Assembly (NCBI RefSeq): GCF_011075055.1
Contig: NC_058141.1
Span: 17,183,639 to 17,247,638, forward strand
DNA from: Mangifera indica
Lineage: Eukaryota; Streptophyta; Magnoliopsida; Sapindales; Anacardiaceae
Direction of reading: 5' to 3'
DNA length: 64,000 nucleotides
The notes below the pieces were generated by a model. It was not told the origin of the DNA. It made no database searches and worked only from the letters and a program-made list of their open reading frames with translations. The translations under genes and the position numbers were made by a program. Below are positions 51,092 to 61,680 of this stretch, piece after piece (position 1 is the first letter of the stretch; every line of letters begins with the position of its first letter).

Positions 51092-52347
51092 CGCCAAATC
51101 TCTTATTCCCACCTAAACTATTTTGTTTTCACATGTTTCTATATTTTAATTTTAAAATTTTCATTTATTTACCTATAAGTAATTAATATTAATTACTTAT
51201 GTAAATTATATCATTTTCTCTCTTAAATCTTAACAACTAACAATTTTTTCTAACTTAAATTTTCAAAAATAACATTTTCTCTTAGAATTTTTAATTTTTT
51301 AAATTCAATTTTTTTGACAACAAAGAGACTTTTTTGATGATCTTTAAACAAAAGTTTTTCCTCTCTAGCAAGTCTTCCTTCTGAGTTTACATGACATCAT
51401 CTTCATAAATGAAAATGAGAATGAGACTCTTTATCGATGAAGAGTTTTCATCTCTGGAAAGAGACAACTCATCTTCTTTCATTGATGATGATTATGTCGT
51501 ATAACATCGGAAGGAAGACATATTAAAAAGAGGACTTGTTGGAGAGGAATAAAAGTTACTTGATGATAGTCAGAAAAGTCTCTTTACCATTGAAAAAAAT
51601 TAATCTGAAAAATAAGAAACCCTAAGGGGGCGTTTGGTTTGGGTAATGTTTTATTATCAAAATATAAAAGATTACCTTGAAGATGGATTACTTAGAAGAT
51701 TACTAGGTATAAATGATTACTATGTTTGATAAAATTTAGTAGGTATAAATAATTATTGTGTTTAGTAAAAAGTAATAAAAGATTACTAGTAAATTTTTTA
51801 CTTAAATGCGCTTGAATATAATTATTTTTAAATATTTTTTATATTATTTGTCATATTAATTAAAAATAAATTTATTTTTATCTTAAAAAATTAATAAATA
51901 CTAATATAATTATAATAAACTCAAAATTACCTTAGTAATCTTTAAATACCTAAGGTGAAGGTGGTAATCAGATTAACACCAATATTACCTCCCACGTCAG
52001 CATTGGTAATAGAAGATTATTGTAATATTTTATTACTGACAAACCAAACAAGAGAATAAAAGATAGATTACCAAGATAATCTTAAAAATCTCTAACCAAA
52101 CGCTTTCTAAGGGGAAAATGCTAGTTTTAAAAACTTGGATTAAAGATAAATTGTTAGTTTTTAGAGTTTTAAAGAAGAAAATTAAATTAAATTAAAATTA
52201 ATTTTTAATATTAAATATAAAATAATGATTTAATCTTTAAAACTAATATACTTAACCATCCATAAATGAGTAAATAAGAGTTGTAAAGTTAAAAGATGAA
52301 AACTTGGAAAGAGAGCACACTTTGGGTGGGAATAAGTCCTTTTGGCC
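51092..52347. mobile_element. Non-autonomous Mutator-like element carrying a nested Tourist MITE
   Basis: The left end (GCCAAATCTCTTATTCCC) and right end (GGGAATAAGTCCTTTTGGCC) are inverted family ends. The interior has the family's TCATCTTC/GAAGATGA-rich core at about 51360-51520. It is interrupted at CCCTAA by the 482-bp element at 51626. Without the insert it would be about 770 bp, in the family's normal range. The target-site duplication is degenerate (TGTTTTTTG versus a T-run), pointing to an older copy. Confidence 0.75.
51626..52107. mobile_element. Tourist-like MITE (482 bp) nested in a Mutator-like element, TAA duplication
   Basis: The left end is GGGGGCGTTTGGTTTGGG and the right end, on the other strand, GAAAGCGTTTGGTTAGAG. 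TAA flanks both ends (51623-51625 and 52108-52110). Removing the element and one TAA restores the host element's GAAACCCTAAGGGGAAAA, matching the same place in related copies. It resembles the MITE at 38096 in the opposite orientation. Confidence 0.88.
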
Positions 52348-52936
52348 TTTTTTTTTAAGTATGAAAAAACTGATGAATAACAAGCTATTGTTTTAACTTG
52401 GCTTGGGCTCAAACTCAGATTATTTGGGCTCTGGCCCAAAGCCGCGTATGTCTCCCAATTCAGCGAACGATTTTGGCAGAAGCAGATATTATGTTATGAA
52501 TTTAGCAATGCTATTTTTCAACTATGCAATTTGATTCTGGAATTATGCGGCATTTACTTTGTTACTTAATCAGACTTCTGATTCTGAATCTTAAATCAAA
52601 TAGTTTAAAAACTGGGGTTAAAAAAGCCAAAACTTAGGAATAGTATTCAAGAACTTTCCAATGCCCTACTGGAGTTTTCATCCCACAACCTGTCGATTGG
52701 AAAGAAAGCTTGAGCTAGGGAATTTCCGTATTTCAGGTAATTATTCATTTCTTGAATCATGAACGTGGAGAGATCTTTTGGTCAAGTAGACATCGGTTGT
52801 CTGCAAACGAAGTTGAAAAAGTAACTAGCGTGAAGGACGTGGATGGTGTTGTAATTGTAAACCAAGCGCGCTTTCGGTAATAGCAAGTCAAAAAATTGGT
52901 TAGCCGTTGGCAAAAGAGTAAATTACATGTCCCCAC
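52348..52936. other. Intergenic spacer between transposons
   Basis: No gene is supported. It lies between the Mutator-like element and the hAT MITE, and ends with the left 8-bp target-site duplication. Confidence 0.4.
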
Positions 52937-53299
52937 TAGGGCTGGATTCAAAGCGAGCTTGTTCGGGCTCGAAACGAGCTTTGATCGAACGAGCCCGAGC
53001 CCGAACACAAGCCTGAATTTTAAGCAAAAAACGAATACAAACCTGAATCTAAACACCGGTTAAACGAGCCCCTCACTCAAATAAAAAAAACATAATTTTA
53101 AGCAAAAAACGACATCGTTTGTTCCTTGAAATATGAGCTCAAAGCGAACTCGAGCCCGAACACACGAACATAAACACTAAAATTATGAAACGAGTCAGAC
53201 ACGAACATGTGTTTAGCGAGCTCGATGAGCCCGAGCTTGGGCTCACTGAAAACAAGCCGAAAATGAGTTGGGCCCTGTTCAGGCTCGTATCCAGCCCTA
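52937..53299. mobile_element. hAT-type MITE (363 bp) with perfect 8-bp target-site duplication
   Basis: The left end TAGGGCTGGATTC and the right end ATCCAGCCCTA are inverted. GTCCCCAC is repeated exactly on both sides (52929-52936 and 53300-53307). An 8-bp duplication with TAGGG-type ends is diagnostic of the hAT superfamily. Subterminal repeats of GAGCCCGAGC and GCTCGG occur in both orientations. GC-rich compared with its surroundings, which suggests a fairly recent insertion. No coding capacity. Confidence 0.92.
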
Positions 53300-54338
53300 G
53301 TCCCCACCCCAGGTATGGGCAAAAACATTTTCCACCTCATATTAATTATTATTACACAAAATTAATTAACTTATATTAAAGTCTAATCTTTTACACTGAT
53401 ATTATATTTATAATGCAACTACTATAGGCAGGTGTTAAACTGAACATTTTGATTAAGTGCAACCACCATACACTGATTGTTAGGTCGATCATTAGATTGA
53501 CCATTTTGATTAAGTGTACCCACTATAGGTGAGCTATTAGGCTGACCATTTTTGTTAAGTGCAACCATCATAGGCTGAATTCATTTTTTGATAGGCGTCA
53601 CTTGTCTTCAAAAATACTTTAAATTATTCAGTCCGTCATTTGACTCATACTATGATCCCATATCAAAAAAATATTGAGTATATAAATATAAAAGTTAAAA
53701 TTTATATTATAAAAATCAATTAGTTTATATTAAAATTTAATCTCTCACACTTATATATCATTCACTTATATTGTATTAATTAAACATAAGACTTTAGTTT
53801 ATAACAATTATTAATAAAAAATTTTCTTGACATAATACTTAAAAAATTAAATCATTATATTATCCCAAAAAAAATCACTTTTCAAATTTATCAAATCACT
53901 CTAAAACTAGCAAAATTTAAAACAAACCCTCTAAACCAAAACATCCCATTGTTTAAACCTCTCGATTACTCCTTCCAAAGCAAAATATCACTCTATTATG
54001 ATCTAATTTTAATTAATTATTTTATTTATAATTTAAAATATTTTAAATACATTAAAACATATATTATACAAATGAGTTAATGAGAAACATAAAAAATATA
54101 ATATTAAAATAAAATTATATATATTAATAAATTTTAATAACTTATTTATATAAATGAATATAATAATTTATTTTTTTATTTTAAAATAATTCAATCATAG
54201 AATATTTCATCAAACTGTGTGAATAAGACAGTAAGATTGGTTCGTAACTGTAATATTAATAGTAGCATTATTTTGTGGTGAAATGAATATTGCAATGGTG
54301 GAATGGCTGTTGCTCTTGCACATAAATATATTTTAATT

Positions 54339-54520
54339 GAGCAATGTTATGTGTACCCATTTTTGGTACACAATTTGTGTACACAGTGATATATCATCAT
54401 ATAATTAGGTAATTTTAAAATATGTCATCATATGATAAATAAAAATATCTAATTACATAATAACATCTTATCTGTATATATAAATTATGTATCAAAAATA
54501 AATATATATAGTTTTATTGA
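54339..54520. mobile_element. Small MITE-like inverted-repeat element
   Basis: The left end (GAGCAATGTTATGTGTACCC, then TTTTTGGTACACAA) is matched in inverse at the right (ATGTATCAAAAATAAATATA, then TAGTTTTATTG). A similar element lies at 63748, and a half copy at about 11645. Superfamily and exact ends are not resolved. Confidence 0.55.
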
Positions 54521-54874
54521 TTTTAATTTTTTAATTTGGAGACCTTACGGGTCCTAAATGGTTTCTAATTGGTTCGGGCAGGGAGCTCAAACATTGGGAT
54601 CGCTTGCGCCAGCGGGCTCAGGGCCCTGTCACTGGGACCGGAACGGGCCCTAAGCACAAGAATAGAGACTGGCTGGTCCCTGGGGCCCACTGGACCAGAT
54701 TGCAAGGTCAACAAGTCAGCCGGGGCCTTTATCGGGCCTAAGCCCGATGTCCCGGTCCGGATCCAATGGACTTTACGAATCACCGAAGACGGTGTCCAGC
54801 GCTGAGTAAGCTACCCAGTTGCAACTGAAAATTTCCAAGAAACAGATCGGGACCTTGATTGAACTGAAAATCCA

Positions 54875-54893
54875 CGTGGCTTATATTTATTGG
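54875..54893 (-). promoter_or_regulatory. Perfect ER stress response element (ERSE) upstream of ERdj3B
   Basis: The plus strand reads CGTGG, nine bases, ATTGG. On the minus strand this is exactly CCAAT-N9-CCACG, the canonical ERSE bound by NF-Y with ATF6/bZIP28-type factors. It overlaps a palindromic CACGTG G-box (54873-54878). It lies about 315 bases upstream of the start codon of an ER DnaJ co-chaperone. The motif is seen directly; induction by ER stress is inferred. Confidence 0.75.
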
Positions 54894-55205
54894 TTGGGAC
54901 AACAATAAGCTCACGCTGATTGGCTAGTATCTACAAGGAACACGTTGCCAAAGTTATTCACTGGTCAAGTCGTTGCCTTGTCTTCTACTTCGTGTTTAAC
55001 TACAAGCCGAGTTTCAGGGACTCTAGGCCGGGGAAAAAATAAAAACAGAGTTATAGAGAGTGAGGAGAGTTTAGGCGAATAATTGTGACCTCTTTTGCAT
55101 TCTTGATTTATAATAGCATTATCTCAGAATTTCACAAGATCTCAAATAAAACCATAGATTCGTAATTTTGGAGAGATATTTAACTCTCTCCTGATTCGCT
55201 TATTC

Positions 55206-58172
55206 ATGGCGCATCAAAGGAAAATATTTCTGTTCCTATTATGCGTTCTTTGTTACGCTCTTACCACCATTGCGGGGTACGAATTCTTATAGATGTACAT
55301 CAATTTCTCTCGCTTCCTGAAAAAAGTCGTGGTTATAGCTGAAATGTGTGTTTTGAATGGTTGCAGGAAGAGCTATTATGATATATTGCAAGTACCGAGG
55401 GGAGCATCAGACGAGCAGATCAAAAGAGCATATAGAAAGCTGGCATTGAAGTACCATCCTGATAAGAACCAGGGCAATGAAGAGGCTAACAAGCGATTCG
55501 CTGAAATTAACAATGGTAGGTTTTACTCATGTTTAATTTTTTTTTAATGAAATATATTAATTTTGGAATTTGGATTGATAATTCTAATTAATTTGGTTGA
55601 TTAATAGCTTACGAAGTTTTATCGGATAATGAGAAGAGAAATATATACGATAGGTACGGAGAAGAAGGGCTGAAACAGCATGCCGCCAGTGGTGGCAGAG
55701 GTGGAGGCATGGGCGTCAACATTCAAGACATTTTTAGCTCGTAAGCTATTTTGAATCCTTCCGTTTTTTCAATTTATCCAATCGTTAAAATTTTCTATTA
55801 TTGGGTTACCCTTACGTTTATAATAAAATGTAACTACTAAAGCAAGTAATCGCCAAGAAGGAATTTCTTTACTTTTATGTCTTGCAAACCAACGTAAGTT
55901 TTCTGTTTTGAGATTTTTTCACAAGCAGTAATTATAATAACAATTGCATTAGTAATACTATTAAATTTTGTTTCAAGAGTCTGTCATTGCTGACCAGATG
56001 ATGGTTTTTTACTAGTTTCTTTGGTGGAGGTCAAATGGAAGAGGAAGAGAAAATTGCTAAAGGTGATGATGTGATTGTTGAGCTGGATGCAACACTAGAA
56101 GATTTATACATGGGAGGTTCACTGAAGGTGAGAATCTTGCATGCACATGGATTCTGTTAGCTGCGATAAGAAAAGTTTGAAAGATCTGTCAGTCTCATGT
56201 GATGTAAGATATAAAGTTGGTTATAGCTTTTATTAGACGAATTTGTCTTGTGCATATGTAAGTGTTACATTTCTAACCCCTAGTCTTAGATTCTGTTGGA
56301 GAGACAAATATTGTTTTTTATGAATCTACCAGAAAGATAAACGGCAGCAGTAGAAAATTAAAGAGCAGTGTAAATTAGTTGTTGGTTTGTTTCCAATTGT
56401 AATGTGGGATTCACCAGGTTTGGCGGGAGAAAAACATCATAAAGCCAGCTCCTGGCAAAAGACGGTGCAACTGCAGAAATGAGGTCTATCACAAGCAAAT
56501 TGCTCCAGGGATGTTCCAACAGATGACTGAGCAGGTATATGCCTCTTGACAGTTTTGTAGCAAGGCTTATGAAATTTTGTAATTTGCCTTAGCAAACTGA
56601 TTGTGGACACATTGCTCATTCAAAGTTTGGCCTTTCATTTTTATATGTTTGCAGCTTTATTAAATTCCCTATTATAATCTTTCAGGTCTGTGAGCAATGC
56701 CAAAATGTCAAATATGAGCGGGAGGGATATTTTGTCACTGTTGATATTGAAACAGGAATGCAAGATGGACAAGTAAGTTTTATACCATTCATTTTATACC
56801 TAGGGGCATATAATATTACCATTTCCTTTGGAACTTAATGATCTTGCCCTTTGAAACTTTGGAAGATGTGATTGGAAGTGATGACTTTACTGTTCAGCCC
56901 ACTACCCTTCCTCCCTACTTCAGTGCATTTTTATTTAATGAATAGAAAAAGCAATAAGGATCTCTGCTCAGCTGAAACTCTTGAGGGAAACTTCGAATGA
57001 TCAAATCTGTGGACCTTGTTATTTTACTTATGATGTCTTTCAGTTTTAAAACTCTTTTAATTTGTTTCTGCATTTTGACACCCTTCTTAAGTTGAATCCG
57101 AATTCATGCATCTGGTTCACAGTTGACCTCTTCTTTCACAATTTCATCTGTTAAAAGTCAAGGCAGTTACTTCTTGTAGAAGCTGAAGTTTGCCTTGTCA
57201 GACCATAATGACACCTTCTGTATCAGCAGTTTATTCACTTTTTGGGCCAGTATCAGTGGTTTTTTTGTTTTACAGAATCTTAACACACTTTTTATTTGTC
57301 CAAGAGCATATTTAACATGTAAAAAGGCAATTTAATACATCTTCTTAGATGTAATTTCAATTGTCCAATGGTTCAAAAGTGTGTTAAAGTTTGCAGAAAA
57401 CCTGAGGTGCTATTATTCGTGCCCTTTTTTTGTTTTTGTATTTTTCACTAGCTTTTTTTTTAAATTCAATTTGTTTCAGGAGGTAGTTTTCTATGAAGAT
57501 GGTGAACCAATAATAGATGGGGAACCTGGAGATCTGAAGGTTGGTTTTCAACCCTTGTTTGTAATTTGTATGTTATGTATTCACTGTGCAACAGATAATA
57601 ACTCTCACACTCTTTACAGTTCCGTATTCGCACAGCAACCCATGATACCTTCAGAAGGGAAGGAAATGACTTGCATACAACTGTAACAATTACTCTGGTA
57701 AATCTCATTTCTAGTAATATTATTATAAATATATATTTTGACAAGAGTAGGGGATACTTATCCCTTTTTGAACAAAACCATCCATCAAGTCTCATTGGAG
57801 TTCGACCTGCTTGCTTCCTTGTAGGTTCAAGCTCTTGTCGGTTTTGAGAAGACCCTTAAGCACCTTGATGAACATTTGGTTGACATTAGCTCAAAGGTTA
57901 GCATTAGCATAGCCTTTAAACCATTTGATCTGACTGTGGCTGCTGAGTAAATGAGCTGGAAAGGGCTAAACTCTCAAACTTATTTGATGACATAATTTTT
58001 ATTTTTTCTTCAGGGAATCACTAAGCCCAAGGAAGTGAGAAAGTTCAAAGGCGAAGGAATGCCATTGCATTTTAGCAAGAAGAAAGGAGACCTTTATGTC
58101 ACATTCGAGGTTCTGTTTCCCACAGCTCTTACAGAAGACCAGAAGAAGAAAATCAAGGAAGTTCTAGGCTAG
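55206..58172 (+). CDS. ERDJ3B: ER-lumenal DnaJ co-chaperone, ERdj3B type
   Basis: This is a J-domain co-chaperone of BiP in the ER lumen. Ten exons join in frame to 345 aa: 55206-55276, 55367-55515, 55608-55740, 56016-56127, 56418-56534, 56686-56772, 57480-57539, 57620-57697, 57825-57896 and 58014-58172. A signal peptide ([20 protein letters not shown]) precedes the J domain ([13 protein letters not shown] to ERYG-like DRYG) with the catalytic HPD at 54-56. A short Gly-rich linker and the C-terminal substrate-binding domain follow. The latter has the ERdj3 cysteine cluster RRCNCRN and CEQCQ in place of a full zinc-finger region. It ends KKKIKEVLG without KDEL. The layout matches Arabidopsis ERdj3B (At3g62600, from memory), part of the SDF2-ERdj3B-BiP complex needed for receptor-kinase folding. 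Confidence 0.96.
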
Positions 58173-59004
58173 GATATATAATTGAAATGAATCTTTTTGG
58201 GTTCTAAGGTATTCCCAGTGTAACATTACAAAGATTTATATAGGAAAATCAGGAGCTAAGGTTTTACTTTCATCTTTGTACTTTTTCCACCGTTGATTAA
58301 CAAGTAGTGCAGAGCCTAAAGATGTCTCATGCTGTAGTTCATTCCGTTGTCTATCATACTGTTGGCTTCCCGACACAATTTTTTTTCTGCCCATATGAGC
58401 TATATTCAAAATTGGAGACTAAAATGAATGTATTGTTGCCTGTCTATTCTTTCGGAATTTTTTCCTTTTTAGCTTGTAAGCCACCTTTGCATGAAATTGA
58501 TCGATTTCTACTAAATGAACTCAAAAGAAGGCGAAATTTTACCGTGCTTGAATACATTTTAGCAATATGACATTTATGCTTTGGTTTATATCTAGGTTCC
58601 GATCTTCATGATGTTCCAAAGCTGAATTGGTCACATTATCAATGTAAAAAAGCCTACAAAAATGTAAAAGAAAATGTAGCTTTTGAAAACAGAAGAGTAC
58701 GTTAATCTAAGAGAAACCCTTAGGTAAAGCACGCTTGCAGTAAAAGAAACTTTCCATAGGCGTGATTTAAGTACCGTTGGAGTGAAAGAACCTCAGGGCT
58801 TAATCACTCTATGATGGAAGTAGGAACCAGGGCAAGTGTGCCATGATCATAGGCAGCCGTAGGTAGTTAGGTTGGGCCTAACTGGCCCTCGATGGGTTTG
58901 GATTTTCATGGTCTTCTCACAGCTCAGAGGAGCAGTTTACAACACAATTCTAAAATTATTTGTTTTATATAAATGCCCACAGCTCATTGTCAACTTCACC
59001 CGAA
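58173..59004. other. ERdj3B 3' flank and spacer
   Basis: The first about 230 bases are duplicated at 62880-63105. The rest has no supported gene up to the E2F-like site at 59005. Confidence 0.5.
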
Positions 59005-59012
59005 TTCCCGCC
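59005..59012 (+). promoter_or_regulatory. E2F-type site upstream of the MSH6-like fragment
   Basis: TTCCCGCC (in ATTCCCGCCAAA) is a good E2F/DP consensus about 150 bases upstream of the MSH6-like ATG. A second GC-rich TTCGCGCG lies nearby at about 59034. E2F control is well known for replication and repair genes such as MSH6. This supports a captured MSH6 promoter. Confidence 0.5.
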
Positions 59013-59163
59013 AAAGGGAAGAAGCCGTAACAATTCGCGCGCCCACTGAAGTTAAAGGTAAAGCTTAATACGCTTCCGTTCTTTATTCTTTATTCTTTAC
59101 ACTCCAGAGAAAAATAAAAGTATCCATTCATTCCTGTGTTCAGTTTCTGTTTTTAGAACAACA

Positions 59164-59457
59164 ATGTCTTCATCGAAGCTCCAGAGTAATGGCAGAGCAC
59201 CGCTGGTCAATCCACGGCGCCAAATAACTTCCTTCTTCTCCAAGACTACCTCCCCTTCCCCCTTTCCTTCTCCTTCTCCCACTTTTTTCCAAATTAAACC
59301 TCAATAAATTGATACATTACACTAACCCTAACCCTCACCCTAGCTGTCTACGCAGTCCTAGCAAGAGCCTGACTACCCCACCCCCCTTCCAACGTAAGTG
59401 TAATAAATCTCACCTTGCCATCGGGGAAAACCCCTCTCCTGGGAGAGGGGAGGTGTG
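59164..59457 (+). pseudogene. MSH6 fragment: MSH6 N-terminal fragment (mismatch-repair gene), broken
   Basis: ATG 59164 opens a 47-codon frame with GRAPLVNPRRQITSFFSKT followed by a Ser-Pro run, ending in TAA at 59305. This strongly resembles the N-terminus of plant MSH6, where a PCNA-interacting box ending QITSFF precedes a Ser/Pro-rich linker. After a frame change the next frame gives NPNPHPSCLRSPSK, TTPPPFQRK and LAIGENPSPG, which continues the MSH6-like linker and its conserved IGxxPSP. The box has Arg where the consensus Gln of the PCNA motif should be. The rest of MSH6 is absent and PPR sequence follows. The comparison is from memory; the proline-rich parts alone would be weak evidence. 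Confidence 0.6.
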
Positions 59458-59458
59458 G

Positions 59459-61165
59459 ATGTCTCCTGGTAGTTCTCTGTCCTTTTCTCGTTCGTTAAAT
59501 TCTCCTTTTTATAGTAGTTCTCCTTTTTATGGTAGTCACCGTCATTCTCTTTGTCAAGTTTCATTTGCTTTGCCCCACACGTTGTTAAGTGTTTCAATTT
59601 CTTCATTGAAAAAAATGAATTTTCCAGCGAAAGTTTTGGATTTGAATTATAAGGGTTTCTCTAGTGTTAGTCATGATAGCTCAGATGTTGATGGTGACGT
59701 GGAATCAGATGTTAATGTTGGAAGTTTTAATGGTAAGTGTAGTGTGGATCCTAAGGAAGTAGAGAGGGTATGCAAGGTGATTGATGAATTGTTTGCGTTG
59801 GATCAAAACATGCAGGCGGTTCTTGATGAATATGGGATCAGTTTATCTCATGATTTAGTTATAGAAGTATTAGAACGATTTCGTCATGCCAGAAAACCAG
59901 CCTTTTGATTTTCTGTTGGGCAGGAGAGAAGCCTGGATTTGCACATGATTCTAGGACTTAAAATGCAATGACGAGTATATTGGGGAAGACCAGACAGTTT
60001 GAGACAATGTTGTCCATGTTTGAAGAAATGGGTGCAAAAAATCTTTTGACCATGGACACATTTAAGATTGCTATGAATGCTTTTGCTGCTGCCAAGGAGA
60101 GGAAGAAAGCAGTTGCAATATTTGAGTTGATGAAGAAGTATAAATATAAAGTGGGTATTGATACTATAAATTTATTGCCTGATAGTCTTGGAAGGGCAAA
60201 GCTTGGTAAAGAAGCACAGTTTCTTTTTGAGAAGTTGAAAGATAGGTTTACACCAAATTTGATCACATATACAATGTTACTCAATGGATGGTGTAGAGTG
60301 AAGAACTTGATGGAGGCAGGGAGAGTGTGGAATGATATGATCGATAAGGGATTTAAGCCTGACATTGTTGTCCATAACTTTATGTTTGTAGGGTTGTTGA
60401 GGAGTAAGAAGAGATCTGATTCAATCAAGTTGTTTGAGATAATGAAAGCCAAGGGTCCTTCACCTAATGTCCACAGCTATACAATCATGATCTGGGATTT
60501 TTGCAAGCAAAGGAAAATGAAAGAAGCGGTGGAGTATTTTGATGCGATGCTTAAATCCGGTGTCTGCCAGATGCCGCAGTTTACACCTGTTTGATCACAG
60601 GATTTGGGTCTCAGAAGAGGATGGACCTAGTTTTTGAATTGTTACAGGAGATGCAAGAAAGGAGTTATCCACCTGAGTCATGCATCTACAATGCATTAAT
60701 TAAATTGATGACAAGTCAAAGAATGCCAAATTATGCAGTGAGGATATACAAGAACATGATTCAGAGTGGCAAAGAACTGACTATCCATACTTACAATATG
60801 ATCATGAAATCTTACTTTCAAATGAGAAACTATGAAATGGGTCATGCAGTTTGGAATGAGATGATTAGGAAGGGTTGTTGCCCTGATGACAATTCCTATA
60901 CTGTTTTCATTGTGGGCTAAGTAAACAGGGATGATCAGGAGAGGCGTATAAGTTTCTGGAAGAGATGATTGAGAAAGGAATGAAGGCTCCACAACTTGAC
61001 TACAACAAGTTTGCAGCTGACTTATCCAGAGCTGGTAAACTTGATTTACTTGAAGAATTGGCTCAAAAAGCGAAATTCTCTGGTACATTTTATGTCTCCA
61101 ATGTCTTTGCTAGGCATGCTGAGATGATGAAGAATAAGAGAAGGGATCTTATTAGAACTGAGTGA
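59459..61165 (+). pseudogene. Pentatricopeptide repeat (PPR) gene, disrupted
   Basis: This is an intronless P-type PPR protein similar to the mitochondrial At3g62470/At3g62540 group (recalled). Repeats are obvious: TYTMLLNGWCRVKNLMEAGR, GFKPDIVVHNFMFVGLLRSK, GPSPNVHSYTIMIWDFCKQ, MITGFGSQKRMD and TIHTYNMIMKSYFQMRNYEM. The frame is broken at least four times. Near 59905 a base is lost after RHARKPAF. At about 59958 the expected Tyr codon is TAA. Near 60565-60580 the frame shifts. At about 60918 the expected Leu codon is TAA, with a further frame change to reach 60965-61165. Between the breaks similarity is continuous, so the gene died fairly recently. RNA editing cannot repair frameshifts here. 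Sequencing errors are a less likely explanation, given both stops and indels. Confidence 0.88.
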
Positions 61166-61680
61166 CAGCGTTGCTGACTTATTTTTTAGAGGATCACTGG
61201 TGCTCAGATTTTGAGACACAGATCCATTGTAGTGTTGACTGAGTACATACTTCATCCAGGTTTAATTAGCTGGTTTGGTTAACCGTTGCTGCTTTAGCTT
61301 ATCGACTATATCCGCACTGATGTTGTATATTTAATTTGTTAATTTATCCTGTATTCTTGGTTCGGTTATTTGTTACTGATCTGTATTCTTCTGTACATTA
61401 CTTGGTTGGCTTTTGTTCTTTCATTTGGAAGTTTTTCTAGGTTGGTTAAGTTCAATGGGAAAAAAAAAATAAAGATCTGGTACAATGTTAACATATTTTG
61501 TGACCTGAAGATTGATAACATCCTGCTTATATGTATGATTGACCTTACAGTCCTTAAATAGTTTTGCTGGATTTCTTTTTTTATTAAATAAAGTATCACC
61601 TTGATTGAAATAATTGATAAGTAATGTCATATCTATATACTTTATAGCACTTAAGTGCATTATCATTTAATGGATCACCT
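61166..61680. other. PPR pseudogene 3' flank
   Basis: No gene is supported. The stretch ends where similarity to ERdj3B intron 6 begins. Confidence 0.4.

Larger units (their letters stand above)
53308..55205. other. Intergenic and ERdj3B promoter
   Basis: Bases 53308-54338 are AT-rich; short direct repeats of a GATTAAGTGCAACCA-type sequence with TAGGC occur at about 53420-53580. A MITE-like element follows at 54339. An unusually GC-rich, GGGCC-rich block (about 54540-54800) precedes the proximal promoter, which carries the ERSE at 54875. Confidence 0.45.

Noticed and set aside
54565..54805. Overlapping open frames on both strands
   Set aside because: The openness follows from the GC-rich composition, where stop codons are rare; no motif on either strand.
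57466..57795. Minus-strand 109-codon frame over ERdj3B exons 7 and 8
   Set aside because: It is antisense to exons and introns of a well-supported gene and shows no family pattern.
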